DNA of 64,000 bases, from assembly GCF_030408415.1 (NCBI RefSeq), contig NZ_CP046976.1, positions 372,001 through 436,000 of the forward strand, in the 5' to 3' direction. The position numbers and the translations under genes were made by a program. The notes under the pieces are model-generated. The model did no database searches, was not told where the DNA came from, and was given only the letters and a program-made list of their open reading frames with translations. This DNA comes from Corynebacterium appendicis CIP 107643. Its GTDB lineage: Bacteria > Actinomycetota > Actinomycetes > Mycobacteriales > Mycobacteriaceae. Below are positions 53,147 to 63,055 of the stretch, piece after piece (within the stretch, counting starts at the first letter, position 1; each line of letters opens with the position of its first letter).

Positions 53147-54919
53147 CTAGCGGATCTCCAGGAGCACGGCGGTCTTATTCACCTGATCACCCTGCTCCAC
53201 GGCGAGCCCCTTCACGGTGCCGGACTTGTGCGCCTTGACGGGGTTCTCCATCTTCATGGCCTCGAGGACGAGCAGGATATCGCCTTCGTTGACGGTGTCG
53301 CCCTCGGCGACGTTCACCTTGACCACGGTGCCCTGCATCGGCGCGGGCACGGCGTCGCCGGACAGGGCGGCGGCGGAATTGCGGCGCTTCTTGGCCTTGC
53401 GCTTGCCGTTGCCGCCGATGACCAAGGACGAGGGGAGCGCGACCTCGATGCGGCGGCCGTCAATCTCCACAGCGTAGGTGCGCTTCGCACCCGGCTCCTC
53501 GCCGTCTTCCTCGTCGTCGGTGTACGGCGGGATCTCTGCTCCGAATTCCTCTTCGATCCAGCGGGTGTAAACATCGAAGCCGCTCTCGTCGCCGATGAAC
53601 GCCGGGTCGTTCAGCACTGCGCGGTGGAAGGGGATCACGGTGGGCAGGCCGTCGACGACGTACTCGGCGAGGGCGCGGCGGGCGCGCTGGATGGCTTCCT
53701 CGCGGGTCTCGCCGGTGACGATCAGCTTCGCCAGCATCGAGTCGAACTGGCCGCCGACGACATTGCCGGCGCGCACACCGGAATCAACCCGGATGCCGGT
53801 GCCGGCGGGCTCAACGTAGCGGGTGATCGTGCCCGGAGCCGGCATGAAGTTCATGCCCGGGTCCTCGCCGTTGATGCGGAACTCGATGGCGTGGCCGCGC
53901 GGGGCGGGGTCCTCGGTGTGGCGCAGCGGCTCGCCGCCTGCGACGCGGAACTGTTCGCGCACCAGGTCGATGCCGGCGGTCTCCTCGGTGACGGGGTGCT
54001 CCACCTGCAGGCGGGTATTCACCTCGAGGAAGGAGATGATGCCCTCCGGGTGCTGCTCGTCGGCCGGGCTGACCAGGTACTCGACGGTGCCGGCACCGTA
54101 GTAGCCGGCTTCTTTGACGATGGCCTTGGCGGACGAGTGGATCGCCTCGCGCTGGGCATCGGACAGGAACGGGGCGGGGGCTTCCTCCACGAGCTTCTGG
54201 AAGCGGCGCTGCAAAGTGCAGTCGCGGGTGCCGGCGACGACCACGTTGCCGTGCTGGTCGGCGATCACCTGCGCCTCGACGTGGCGGGCGCGGTCCAGAT
54301 AACGCTCGACGAAGCACTCGCCGCGGCCGAAAGCGGTGACAGCCTCGCGGGTGGCGGATTCGAAGAGCTCCGGGATCTCCTCGCGGGTGTGGGCGACCTT
54401 CATGCCGCGGCCGCCGCCGCCGTACGCGGCCTTGATGGCCACGGGCAGGCCGTGCTCGTCGGCGAATGCGACGACCTCGTCGGCGGAGTTCACCGGCTCC
54501 TTGGTGCCCGGAGCCATCGGCGCGGAGACCTTCTCCGCGATGCGGCGGGCCTCCACCTTATCGCCGAGCAGGGCAATGGCTTCTGGGGAGGGGCCGATCC
54601 AGGTCAGGCCCTCGTCGATCACTCGGCGGGCGAAGTCGGCGTTTTCCGACAGGAAACCGTAGCCGGGGTGGATTGCGTCGGCGCCGGAGGCCTTCGCGGC
54701 GCCGATGATCTTGTCGAAGCTGAGGTAGGAATCGGCGGCGGTGTTGCCGCCGAGAGCGAATGCCTCGTCGGCGAGCTCGACGAACGGGCTGTCCGTGTCC
54801 GGCTCGGCGTACACAGCCACCGACGCAATGCCGGCATCTTTCGCGGCACGGATGATGCGCACGGCGATCTCGCCGCGGTTAGCAATGAGAACCTTCGAGA
54901 CGGTCGACGGTGTAGACAC
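53147..54919 (-). CDS. accBC: acetyl/propionyl-CoA carboxylase alpha subunit (biotin carboxylase-carrier fusion)
   Basis: A 590-residue alpha subunit shared by acetyl- and propionyl-CoA carboxylases, supplying malonyl- and methylmalonyl-CoA for fatty and mycolic acids. The biotin carboxylase domain covers about residues 5-450 ([53 protein letters not shown]). A Lys-rich linker leads to the biotinyl domain with [10 protein letters not shown], Lys556. The GTG at 54919 gives the family N-terminus; upstream in-frame sequence is not conserved-looking. The rhodanese-like gene lies 58 bp upstream. Confidence 0.95.
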   Translation of the reverse strand: MSTPSTVSKVLIANRGEIAVRIIRAAKDAGIASVAVYAEPDTDSPFVELADEAFALGGNTAADSYLSFDKIIGAAKASGADAIHPGYGFLSENADFARRVIDEGLTWIGPSPEAIALLGDKVEARRIAEKVSAPMAPGTKEPVNSADEVVAFADEHGLPVAIKAAYGGGGRGMKVAHTREEIPELFESATREAVTAFGRGECFVERYLDRARHVEAQVIADQHGNVVVAGTRDCTLQRRFQKLVEEAPAPFLSDAQREAIHSSAKAIVKEAGYYGAGTVEYLVSPADEQHPEGIISFLEVNTRLQVEHPVTEETAGIDLVREQFRVAGGEPLRHTEDPAPRGHAIEFRINGEDPGMNFMPAPGTITRYVEPAGTGIRVDSGVRAGNVVGGQFDSMLAKLIVTGETREEAIQRARRALAEYVVDGLPTVIPFHRAVLNDPAFIGDESGFDVYTRWIEEEFGAEIPPYTDDEEDGEEPGAKRTYAVEIDGRRIEVALPSSLVIGGNGKRKAKKRRNSAAALSGDAVPAPMQGTVVKVNVAEGDTVNEGDILLVLEAMKMENPVKAHKSGTVKGLAVEQGDQVNKTAVLLEIR

Positions 54920-54977
54920 TCTCAACAACGCTTCCTGATCGGTGAATAATTCGTGGAGGTAGATTTCAAGAACTCTA

Positions 54978-55850
54978 CTAGGTCCTATCGATCGGCATCC
55001 GCACCATGTTTCCCCACTCGTACCAAGACCCGTCGTAGAGGGAAACATTCTCCAGGCCAAGGGCGTAACGGAGGATGAACCACGTGTGGGCGGCAGATTG
55101 GCCGTTGCCGGAGTATGTGATCACCGGGGCGTCGGCGGGGACCTCGGAATACGCGGTGGCGAGGGAGGCGTGGTCCTTCACGCGGCCGTTCGGGTGCACG
55201 GCATCGCCCCACGGGTGGTTCACCGCGCCCGGAATGTGGCCGTGGCGCAGGACAGGGGAGGCGCGCAGGCGGTCGTTTTCCAGTTCGTTTTCGGAGCCGG
55301 AGAAGAATTCGGGGCCGCGGACGTCGATAAGCATGCTCTTTTCGTCGCGGTCCCGCACCTCGTCGACGAATGTGCGCCACGGCTTATCCGTGCGCTCGAC
55401 GACCGGGTAGTTCTGCGACGGGTACTCCGGCACGGCGAACGAGGTGTCGCGTTCCTCGCCCATCCACGCGTCGCGCCCGCCATCGAGAATGCGCACGTCC
55501 GGGTGGCCGAAGAGCTCGAAGACCCACGCTGTGTACGCCGCCCACCAGTTATTGTGGTCCCCGTAAATGACCACTGTGTCGTCGCGGCCGATGCCGCGGG
55601 CGTCCATCAGCTTGGCGAACGCCTCGCCGTCGATGAAATCGCGCACGACCTCGTCGTTGAGGTCTTTGTGCCAGTCGATGCGCACTGCGCCCGGGATGTG
55701 GCCGATGTCGTAGAGGAACGCATCCTCGTCCGACTCCACCACGCGCAGGCCGTCGACACCCAGGCGGGCGGACAGCCAGGAAGCGGAGACGAATTTCTCC
55801 GGGTGCGCGAAGTCCTGGAACAGCGGGAACGGGTCAGCGGGAATTCCCAT
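54978..55850 (-). CDS. rhodanese-like protein lacking cysteine
   Basis: A 290-residue two-domain rhodanese homologue of the SseA/ThtR type. The N-terminal domain has [18 protein letters not shown] and [24 protein letters not shown]. The C-terminal domain has [25 protein letters not shown] and [18 protein letters not shown]. The position of the catalytic Cys (C-x-x-G-x-x-A) holds Ser, and I find no Cys in the whole protein. Thiosulfate:cyanide sulfurtransferase activity is therefore doubtful. ATG 55850 follows GAGAGG. Confidence 0.85.
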   Translation of the reverse strand: MGIPADPFPLFQDFAHPEKFVSASWLSARLGVDGLRVVESDEDAFLYDIGHIPGAVRIDWHKDLNDEVVRDFIDGEAFAKLMDARGIGRDDTVVIYGDHNNWWAAYTAWVFELFGHPDVRILDGGRDAWMGEERDTSFAVPEYPSQNYPVVERTDKPWRTFVDEVRDRDEKSMLIDVRGPEFFSGSENELENDRLRASPVLRHGHIPGAVNHPWGDAVHPNGRVKDHASLATAYSEVPADAPVITYSGNGQSAAHTWFILRYALGLENVSLYDGSWYEWGNMVRMPIDRT

Positions 55851-56009
55851 GGGATAAACCTCTCCGTGCGACGTGGGGTGCGGCGACAATGAACATCGGG
55901 GACAAAAATATGGCTACACACCTCAGTGCTGCCAGTCACTGCCAACCCTACCTGTGGACCCCCGGAGCACGGACAAGGAGCTGTGAAGTTTCGCGCGTGT
56001 GAGCTTAAT

Positions 56010-56044
56010 TACTATCCAATTCACTCGCCCGGCGGAAGAGTGAA
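56010..56044 (+). promoter_or_regulatory. promoter and inverted repeat upstream of the Cj0069-type gene
   Basis: TACTAT (56010-56015) is a good -10 hexamer. It is followed by a 7-bp inverted repeat TTCACTC / GAGTGAA (56020-56026 and 56038-56044), which could be an operator in the leader. A second small stem GGAGG-gaa-CCTCC lies near 56061-56073. Confidence 0.35.
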
Positions 56045-56136
56045 GAACACTTTAACCTCATGGAGGGAACCTCCGGTGAAAAAGGGACTGGGCGTTCCTC
56101 TCCGCATTCAAGCACTGATCAATAAGGGGATTCACC

Positions 56137-57198
56137 GTGCACAAGGCAATCGTCGTCTTCGAGGTCGAAGGCGGATCCGACAAGTACTTCGACGGGCACC
56201 GCAAGGACACCATGCCCATCGTCAACGCCATCAAGGACAAGGGCTGGAACTCCGAGGTCGTCTTCTTCCGTCCCGAGTGGTCCGACGACATCTTTGAGTA
56301 CGTCTCCTCCAACTTCGACGCCTACATCTCGCGTGTGAACCCGGGCAATGTCCCCGGCGGCGAGAAGGGCTACTTCGACCTTCTCACCCGCCTGTCCGAG
56401 GCTGGCCTGGTTGGCATGTCCACCCCGGAGGAGATGGTCTCCTACGGCGCCAAGGATGCCCTGGTCAAGCTGAACAAGACCGACCTGGTCCCGGAGGACA
56501 CCGCCGCGTACTACGACGTCGAGTCCTTCCACGGCACCTTCCCGACCTCCCTGTCCTACGGTGAGCGCGTGCTCAAGCAGAACCGCGGCTCCACCGGCTC
56601 CGGCATCTGGCGCGTCCGCCTCGCCGACGAGTCTCTCGCCGAGTCCGTCGAACCGGGCACTGCACTGCCGCTGGACACCAAGCTCAAGTGCACCGAGGCC
56701 GTGGACAACCACACCGAGGACCGCGAGCTGGGCGAGTTCATGGACTTCTGCGACCAGTACATCGTCGGCGACAACGGCATGCTCGTGGACATGCGTTTCA
56801 TGCCGCGCATCGTCGAGGGCGAGATCCGCATTCTGCTGGTCGGCCCGCACCCGGTCTTCGTCGTGCACAAGAAGCCGGCCGAGGGCGGCGACGCATTCTC
56901 CGCGACCCTGTTCTCCGGTGCGAAGTACACCTACAACAAGCCGGAGGAGTGGCAGGAGCTCGTCGACATGTTCGCCGAGGCCCGCCCGGTCATCGCCGAG
57001 AACCTCGGCGGCGACAACATCCCGCTGATCTGGACCGCCGACTTCATGCTTGCGGACGACGACGAGACCGGCGAGGACACCTACGTCCTCGGCGAGATCA
57101 ACTGCTCCTGCGTCGGCTTCACCTCCGAGCTGGACATGGGCATCCAGGAAATGGTTGCCGAGGAGGCCATCAAGCGCGTCGAGGAGAAGCACGCCTAA
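56137..57198 (+). CDS. Cj0069-family (ATP-grasp-like) protein
   Basis: A 353-residue soluble protein of the Cj0069 family, distantly like ATP-grasp ligases (glutathione synthetase fold). Segments consistent with this are VLKQNRGSTGSGIWRVRL (nucleotide-binding Lys and Gly loop), VDMRFMPRIVEGEIRILLVGPHPVFVVHKKP and the acidic C-terminal GEINCSCVGFTSELD (metal site). The substrate is unknown. GTG 56137 follows AAGGGG by 7 nt. The codon use is strongly biased, suggesting high expression. Confidence 0.7.
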   Translation: MHKAIVVFEVEGGSDKYFDGHRKDTMPIVNAIKDKGWNSEVVFFRPEWSDDIFEYVSSNFDAYISRVNPGNVPGGEKGYFDLLTRLSEAGLVGMSTPEEMVSYGAKDALVKLNKTDLVPEDTAAYYDVESFHGTFPTSLSYGERVLKQNRGSTGSGIWRVRLADESLAESVEPGTALPLDTKLKCTEAVDNHTEDRELGEFMDFCDQYIVGDNGMLVDMRFMPRIVEGEIRILLVGPHPVFVVHKKPAEGGDAFSATLFSGAKYTYNKPEEWQELVDMFAEARPVIAENLGGDNIPLIWTADFMLADDDETGEDTYVLGEINCSCVGFTSELDMGIQEMVAEEAIKRVEEKHA

Positions 57199-57237
57199 GC
57201 AACCTCCGGACCGCCTTCATCACCGGCACGCGCGGCC

Positions 57238-57330
57238 CCACTAGATCCGTTTGAAACCCCCTCCGTAAAAGCCCAGGTGGCGTGTTGCCAGTGGGGCAGG
57301 AGGGGTTCGGATTTCACACGCATCTAGTGG
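57238..57330. repeat. 93-bp inverted-repeat-bounded element
   Basis: CCACTAGATCCGTTTGAAA (57238-57256) and TTTCACACGCATCTAGTGG (57312-57330) are inverted copies matching at 17 of 19 positions. Inner CCCCCTCC and GGAGGGG extend the pairing. It lies just after the Cj0069-type gene. Length and structure resemble the two elements near 7.8-8.1 kb, with different ends. Confidence 0.65.
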
Positions 57331-57366
57331 CGGCTTTGGTGCTGGGGCTTTTGCTGCCTGGCTGGG

Positions 57367-57392
57367 CCGGCCCGCCCGGCCGGGCGGGCCGG
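57367..57392. terminator. perfect 26-bp GC palindrome, possible bidirectional terminator
   Basis: The 26 bp are all G or C and identical to their reverse complement (core CCCGGCCGGG). It lies between the convergent Cj0069-type and choline-oxidase-like genes. No T-run follows on either strand, so termination is uncertain. Confidence 0.45.
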
Positions 57393-57427
57393 ACCGGGGC
57401 ACGCCGCTGGCCCCGCGCCCGCAGGGC

Positions 57428-58993
57428 CTATGCCTCGCCGGCGACCAGCTGCGCTGCGCGCTCACCGATGACGTAGCAGGTGATATTCGGGTTGATGGCC
57501 ACGATCTGCGGCATCACCGAGGCGTCGGCGACACGGAGGTTCTTCGTGCCCTTGACGCGGAGCTCCGGGTCGAGCGGGGACATCTCGTCGTCGTCGGAAC
57601 CCATGCGCACCGTGCCCACCGGGTGGTAGACGGTGTTGTGGGTCTTCGAGATGTAGTCGGCGATCTCCTCGTCGGTCTGCACGTTGGCTCCGGGGGAGAG
57701 CTCGCGGGCGACAATGTCCTTAAGGGCCGGCTGGCCGGCGATCTTGCGGGCCAGCTTGATGCCCTCGACGGCGATGCGCATGTCGTAGCCCTCGTCGTCG
57801 GTGAAGTAGCGCGGGTCGACCTTCGGCTTATCTCGGTAGTCATTGGAGCGCAGCCGCACGGTGCCGCGGGAGCGGGCGTGGCAGACATTCGGGGTCAGGG
57901 CGAATGCCTCGTCGGCCTGCGGGTAGCCCTGGCGGGCGGTGTGCATGTCGAAGGGGGTGCAGCCGTAGTGCATCATCAGGTCCGGCAGATCGGTGTCGTC
58001 GTCGATCTGGGTGAAGATGCCGATCTCCCACCACTGGGTGGAGTCGCGGACCATCGGGACCTTGGACTCGAACTGGATCACAGCCTCCGGGTGGTCCTGG
58101 AGGTTGGAGCCGACACCGGGGGCGTCGACACGCACGTCGATGTTGAACTCCTCGAGGTGCTCGCGCGGGCCGATGCCGGAGAGCATGAGCAGCTGCGGCG
58201 TGTTGATCGCGCCGGCAGAGATAATGACTTCCTTGTTGGCCGTGATGGTGGCCTTGCGGTTGAAGGAGTCGGCGAGGTACTCGACGCCGGTGGCGGTGTT
58301 GGTGTCGTCGTCCGCGAACAGGATGCGGGTGACCCACATATCGGTGAGGATGTCGAGGTTCTCGCGCTTCTCGTTCGGGTGCAGGTAGGACACGGCCGAT
58401 GAGGAGCGGGTGTTGTCCTTATGCGAGTTGATCTGGAAGAACCCGGCGCCGTGCTTGACGGTCTCGCCGGTGTTGAACTGCTTGCGCGGCAGACCGGCTT
58501 CCTCACAGGCGTCGAGCACAGCGGTGCCCACCGGGTCGACCTGCGGGACGTCCATGATCTCCACCGGGCCGTCGTGGCCGTACTGGTCGCCTTCGCGGGA
58601 GTTGTTCTCCAGCTTTTTGATCAGGGGCAGCACATTTTCCGGGGTCCAGTCGTTGGCGCCCAGCTTCTCCCAGATCTCCAGGTCTTCCGCCGGGGTGTGG
58701 AAGGCGATGCAGGAGTTGTGTGAGGAGCAGCCGCCGAGCACCTTTGCGCGGGCGTGGCGCATGAAGGAGTTGCCGTTTTCCTGCTCCTCGATGGGGTAGT
58801 CCCAGTCCAGGCCGGACTCGAGCAGCTCTGGCCAGCGCTTCAGGGACAAAACCTCGTCGAATTTGCGGTCGTCCGGGCCGGCTTCGAGCAGGGCGACGGT
58901 GACGTCGGGGTTCTCGGACAGGCGGGCGGCGACAGCTGCGCCGGAGGAACCGCCGCCGACAACGATGTAATCGTAGGAATCACGGATGGCCAT
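57428..58993 (-). CDS. GMC oxidoreductase, choline oxidase-like
   Basis: A 521-residue FAD enzyme of the glucose-methanol-choline family. The FAD site is YIVVGGGSSGAAVAARLSE. LGGCSSHNSCIAFHTPAEDLE resembles the choline oxidase region whose His carries covalent FAD. The catalytic His and Asn are in HNTVYHPVGTVRMG and NPNITCYVIGERAA. It probably oxidises choline to betaine aldehyde, possibly on to betaine. It is the last gene of the transporter-dehydrogenase-oxidase cluster. ATG 58993 follows AAAGGAGAT. Confidence 0.85.
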   Translation of the reverse strand: MAIRDSYDYIVVGGGSSGAAVAARLSENPDVTVALLEAGPDDRKFDEVLSLKRWPELLESGLDWDYPIEEQENGNSFMRHARAKVLGGCSSHNSCIAFHTPAEDLEIWEKLGANDWTPENVLPLIKKLENNSREGDQYGHDGPVEIMDVPQVDPVGTAVLDACEEAGLPRKQFNTGETVKHGAGFFQINSHKDNTRSSSAVSYLHPNEKRENLDILTDMWVTRILFADDDTNTATGVEYLADSFNRKATITANKEVIISAGAINTPQLLMLSGIGPREHLEEFNIDVRVDAPGVGSNLQDHPEAVIQFESKVPMVRDSTQWWEIGIFTQIDDDTDLPDLMMHYGCTPFDMHTARQGYPQADEAFALTPNVCHARSRGTVRLRSNDYRDKPKVDPRYFTDDEGYDMRIAVEGIKLARKIAGQPALKDIVARELSPGANVQTDEEIADYISKTHNTVYHPVGTVRMGSDDDEMSPLDPELRVKGTKNLRVADASVMPQIVAINPNITCYVIGERAAQLVAGEA

Positions 58994-59025
58994 GAAAGAT
59001 CTCCTTTGAAAACGAAGAGTGAAAA

Positions 59026-60510
59026 CTAGGACTGCTTGTTCGGGAACCAGCCCGTCACTGCCGGCTCGGTGTTGTGGTAGATGTGCTTGGACTGCTGGTA
59101 CTCCTCGAGCCCGGTGTGGCCGAGCTCGCGGCCGATGCCGGAGAGCTTGTAACCGCCCCACTCCGCCTGCGGGATGTACGGGTGGTAGTCGTTGATCCAG
59201 ATCGTGCCGTGCTGCAGCGCGCGGGACACACGGTTGGCGGTGCCCATGTCGGAGGTCCAGACAGCGCCGGCGAGGCCGTAGTCGGTGTCGTTGGCGATCT
59301 GGATTGCTTCGTCCTCGGTGGAGAAGGTCTCCACGGTTATCACGGGACCGAAGCCTTCCTCCTGCACAGCCGGGTTATCGCTGGAGCACTGGTCCAGGAC
59401 GGTGGGGGAGTAGAAGAAGCCGTCCTTGTGCTCCTCGCCGCCCCAGTCGTGGCCGCAGCGCAGGCGGGCGCCGGCCTTGATGCCGCGCTCGACGTAGTCG
59501 GTGACCTTGTCGCGGTGCTCCTTGGAGATCAGCGGGCCGGTCTCGGCCTTCTCGTCGAAGGGGCCGCCCATGACGATGTCCTTGGCGCGGGCGACCAGGT
59601 CGTCGACGAAGCGCTCGGCAATGGATTCTTCGATGACCAGGCGGGTGCCGGCGGAGCAAACGAGGCCGGAGTCCATGAACGCGGCGTTGAGCGCGTTGTC
59701 TAGGGCGGCATCGTAGTCGGCGTCGGCGAAGACGACGTTCGGGTTCTTGCCGCCCAGCTCGAGGGCGACCTGCTTGACACCTTCAGCCGCGGACTTCGCG
59801 ATGATGCGGCCGGTCTCCAGACCGCCGGTGAAGGAGATAAGGTCCACCTCCGGGTGGGAGGAGAGCACGGAGCCGACATTGGCGCCGTCGCCGGTGACCA
59901 CGTTGGCCACGCCCTTGGGCAGGCCGAGCTCGTCCATCAGTTCCACGATCTTGATGGTGGTGTGCGGGGTGAGCTCGGACGGCTTGATCACGAAGGTGTT
60001 GCCGGCGGCAATGGCCGGGGCGATCTTCCACGATGCCTGCAGCAGCGGGAAGTTCCACGGCGTGATCATGCCGCAGACACCGATCGGCTCGGTGACGACG
60101 CGGTCGATGACGGTGGCATCGGCGGCGTCGACAAGCCTGCCCGGATTGGAATCTGCGACCTTGCCGAAGTAGCGGAAGCAGTTGGCGATGTCTTCCATGT
60201 CGCCCTCGGCTTCGACGAGGCGCTTGCCGGTGTCGAGTGCCTCAGCCTTGGCGAATTCGTCCTTGCGGCGCAGAAGCTCGTCGCCCACCTTGATCAGGAA
60301 ATCGCCGCGCTCGGCGGCGGGCGTGTTGCGCCACTCGCCCTTCTCAAAGGCGGCGCGGGCGGCCAGCACGGCGCGCTCGGCGTCGCCGGACGTGCCCTCG
60401 GACACGATACCGACCTCGCGGCCGTCGGCGGGACAGCGGATCTCGCGGGTCGCGCCGTTTTCGGCGGACACCCACTCACCGTCAATGAACAAGGTCTGAG
60501 CCTGCGGCAT
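59026..60510 (-). CDS. betB: betaine-aldehyde dehydrogenase
   Basis: A 494-residue NAD(P)-dependent aldehyde dehydrogenase oxidising betaine aldehyde to glycine betaine. The conserved sites are ITPWNFPLLQASWKIAPAIAAGNTFVIKPSE, the catalytic Glu in ALELGGKNPNVV, the catalytic Cys in DSGLVCSAGTR and EEGFGPV near the C-terminus. ATG 60510 has GAAAGGA about 11 nt upstream. It lies between the BCCT transporter and oxidase genes, which supports the betaine role. Confidence 0.92.
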   Translation of the reverse strand: MPQAQTLFIDGEWVSAENGATREIRCPADGREVGIVSEGTSGDAERAVLAARAAFEKGEWRNTPAAERGDFLIKVGDELLRRKDEFAKAEALDTGKRLVEAEGDMEDIANCFRYFGKVADSNPGRLVDAADATVIDRVVTEPIGVCGMITPWNFPLLQASWKIAPAIAAGNTFVIKPSELTPHTTIKIVELMDELGLPKGVANVVTGDGANVGSVLSSHPEVDLISFTGGLETGRIIAKSAAEGVKQVALELGGKNPNVVFADADYDAALDNALNAAFMDSGLVCSAGTRLVIEESIAERFVDDLVARAKDIVMGGPFDEKAETGPLISKEHRDKVTDYVERGIKAGARLRCGHDWGGEEHKDGFFYSPTVLDQCSSDNPAVQEEGFGPVITVETFSTEDEAIQIANDTDYGLAGAVWTSDMGTANRVSRALQHGTIWINDYHPYIPQAEWGGYKLSGIGRELGHTGLEEYQQSKHIYHNTEPAVTGWFPNKQS

Positions 60511-60667
60511 TGGAATAACGGTCCTTTCGGTTAGTGGCGGAAGCGTGAAGATGAAAAGCCCCACGCTCGTGATGCGCGAACGCCGCCCACGGCCCCGCAG
60601 AGAAATCCGCGGAAGCGAGAGCGGCGTGAAAGCGCGTTCCCTCAAACGAGGGTACCTATCTGTGGAT

Positions 60668-62896
60668 TTACGGCTCGGTGTTCTCGGCCACATCGATGTC
60701 TGCGCCCGCGTCGTCCCACGTGGTGGGTGCCGGCACCGACGAGTCGGCGATGACCTGGCCACTGGCCTCGTCCGCCATGTCCATGTAGAAGAGGTGTCGG
60801 TCAAAGTAGTTGATCACGTCCTGGATGACCTGGTCCGTGTTGTACGTGATCACGTTGTGGCCGCGTGTGCCACGGGCGTTGAAGACCTCGACGCGGTAGA
60901 AGTGCTCCTGGCCTTCCCTGGCGTTGGTGGCGTAGCTGGGCACCTCGTAGGCCAGCGGGTAGAGCTGGTACTTGAACTCGTCGTGGTCACTGAACGCCAT
61001 AGTCAGGTCGATGAACGGCAGGCCGGTGTCCGCGTTGACGTCCTTGACGAGGTGCACGTCGCTGCCCAGGTGCTTGAGCTCCGCGGCGACTTCTGCCATG
61101 GCGGGAGAGGCGATGTCGTTCATGAAGGCCACAGCATCGTCGCGGGTGGGGAAAGAAACGCGGCGGGCGAGTCGTTCCCTCCAGTCGCGGTCGTCGTCTA
61201 CGACAGCAGTGCCCGTCATCGAGCGGGACACCAGCGCGCGCGTCGCGGAGTCGGCGGCGCGTTTCTCGGCGCGCAGCACCTTCGCGACAGACGCCATGAG
61301 CAGGTACATCACCACGGAGAACGGCAGGCCGATCAGGACGGTGGCGGCTTGGAGGGTGTACACGCCGTCGACAAGCAGCATGGCCAGGGTGAGCGCGCCG
61401 ATGATGACGGCCCAGAAGATGCGCAGCCACGGAGCGCCGTCGGAATCGCCGCGGGTGGCGTACGAGGTCATATTCGCCATGACCAGCGCGCCGGAGTCGG
61501 CGGAGGTGACGTACAGCAGCAGGCCGACGATGACGGACAGGCCGATCAGGAAGGTCGCACCCGGGTACTGCGACAGCAGGTTGAAGTAGCCGGATTCGGG
61601 GACCTCCACGGCCTCGTTCAGGAAGGCCTCGTCGCCCGCCTGGAAGTGCGCCAGCGCGGAGTTGGACAGGATGGAGATGAACAGCAGGATGAATCCCGGC
61701 GGGACGATGAGCACGCCGATGATGAACTCACGCAGCGTGCGGCCGCGAGAGATGCGGGTGAGAAACAGACCGACGAACGGCGCCCACGCGATCCACCAGG
61801 CCCAGAAGAAGATCGTCCAGTCCTGCAGCCACTGGTCCGCCGGGTAGTCGGCGGCGCCGCCGGTGTAGCCGAAGGTGGCGAAGAGCATGTGCGGCAGCTG
61901 CCCGATCGAGTCGCCGGCGTTCTGCACGAGCTGCTTGAGCAGGGTAGGGGTGTCGCCCGCGAGGAGGATGTAGAGCAACAGGCCCAGGGCAAGGAAGACG
62001 TTGGTCTCGGAGAGACGTCGAATGCCCTTATCGACGCCTGAGACTGCCGACACCGTCGCCATTGCCACCGACACGATGATCAGCGCGATCCAGACAGTCA
62101 GGTTGTTCGGGATGCCGAACAAGGCGGTCAGTCCGTAGTTGAGGAAGACGACGCCGATGCCGAGCGAGGTGCCGATGCCGAAGATTGTGCCGATGGTGGC
62201 CACGACGTCGACGGTGTCGCCGGCAATCCCCTTGACGCGCTTGCCGAAAAGTGGGGCGAGCGCGGAGCGGATGGACAGCGGCAGGTGGTAGCGGTAGGCC
62301 GCCAGGCCGAGCGCCACGCCCATCAGGGCGTACATGGACCAGCCGGGGATGCCGTAGTGGAAGATGGTCCACCCCGGCGCCATCTGCGCGGCGGCGTCGG
62401 AAAGCGGCTCGCTGTCCGGCGGGGTCAGGTAGTTGACGGCCGGGCCGGAGATGGCGAAGAACATCAAATCCACGCCGATGCCGGCGGCGAAGAGCATCGA
62501 TGCCCAGGTGAACAGGCTGAATCGCGGCCGCGAGTGGTCGGGGCCCAAGCGGATATCGCCGAATTTACTCAAGGCGACTGTGAGCACGAAGATCACGATG
62601 AGCGCGGCGGTGAGGACGTAGTACCAGCCGAAGGTGCGGCCGATCCAGTCCATGGAACCGAAGATCACGGTCTCGGCCTGGTCGGGGAAGATCGCGGACC
62701 ACAGCACGAAGGCGATGATCAGGATGCCGGAGGCGATGAAGACTGGTTTGTTGACGCGGGAGTAGCCCTTGGCGCCCAGTTCTTCGTGGGCCTCGTCGTG
62801 GAAATTCTCCACGACGATCCCGTCAGTATTGTGTTTTTGTTCACCTTTAGTTTTTGCAGGGGCTGAAGCTCGTGCGCGCGACGCGTCGGGGCTCAC
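60668..62896 (-). CDS. betT: BCCT-family choline/betaine transporter (BetT-like)
   Basis: A 742-residue sodium- or proton-coupled transporter of the betaine/carnitine/choline family. Twelve or so helices span about residues 55-560, including GIGVDLMFFAISGPAVNYLTPP and the conserved DWTIFFWAWWIAWAPFVGLFLTRISRGRT. A C-terminal cytoplasmic domain of about 170 residues (EFKYQLYPLAYEVPSY; VEVFNARGTRGHNVITY) is typical of BetT and senses osmotic state. GTG 62896 follows AAGGAG by 5 nt. Choline is the likely substrate given the neighbours. Confidence 0.9.
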   Translation of the reverse strand: MSPDASRARASAPAKTKGEQKHNTDGIVVENFHDEAHEELGAKGYSRVNKPVFIASGILIIAFVLWSAIFPDQAETVIFGSMDWIGRTFGWYYVLTAALIVIFVLTVALSKFGDIRLGPDHSRPRFSLFTWASMLFAAGIGVDLMFFAISGPAVNYLTPPDSEPLSDAAAQMAPGWTIFHYGIPGWSMYALMGVALGLAAYRYHLPLSIRSALAPLFGKRVKGIAGDTVDVVATIGTIFGIGTSLGIGVVFLNYGLTALFGIPNNLTVWIALIIVSVAMATVSAVSGVDKGIRRLSETNVFLALGLLLYILLAGDTPTLLKQLVQNAGDSIGQLPHMLFATFGYTGGAADYPADQWLQDWTIFFWAWWIAWAPFVGLFLTRISRGRTLREFIIGVLIVPPGFILLFISILSNSALAHFQAGDEAFLNEAVEVPESGYFNLLSQYPGATFLIGLSVIVGLLLYVTSADSGALVMANMTSYATRGDSDGAPWLRIFWAVIIGALTLAMLLVDGVYTLQAATVLIGLPFSVVMYLLMASVAKVLRAEKRAADSATRALVSRSMTGTAVVDDDRDWRERLARRVSFPTRDDAVAFMNDIASPAMAEVAAELKHLGSDVHLVKDVNADTGLPFIDLTMAFSDHDEFKYQLYPLAYEVPSYATNAREGQEHFYRVEVFNARGTRGHNVITYNTDQVIQDVINYFDRHLFYMDMADEASGQVIADSSVPAPTTWDDAGADIDVAENTEP

Positions 62897-63055
62897 TGTT
62901 GCTCCTTCATATTCATTTGAGAAAACGGAAAATGACAGGTGTCCTGCGCCGTGTGGGCGCACAAACACACCACAATAGCGATAAGGCGAGCGCTTATCGG
63001 TGCTGAACCGTAGACTGTTTTAGGTCTGACCGCGAAATTTTGTAAAGGATTGCTC

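Noticed and set aside
53090..54949. A 619-codon plus-strand open frame opposite accBC
   Set aside because: A shadow of accBC; Gly/Val/Leu/Arg-rich with no recognisable motifs.
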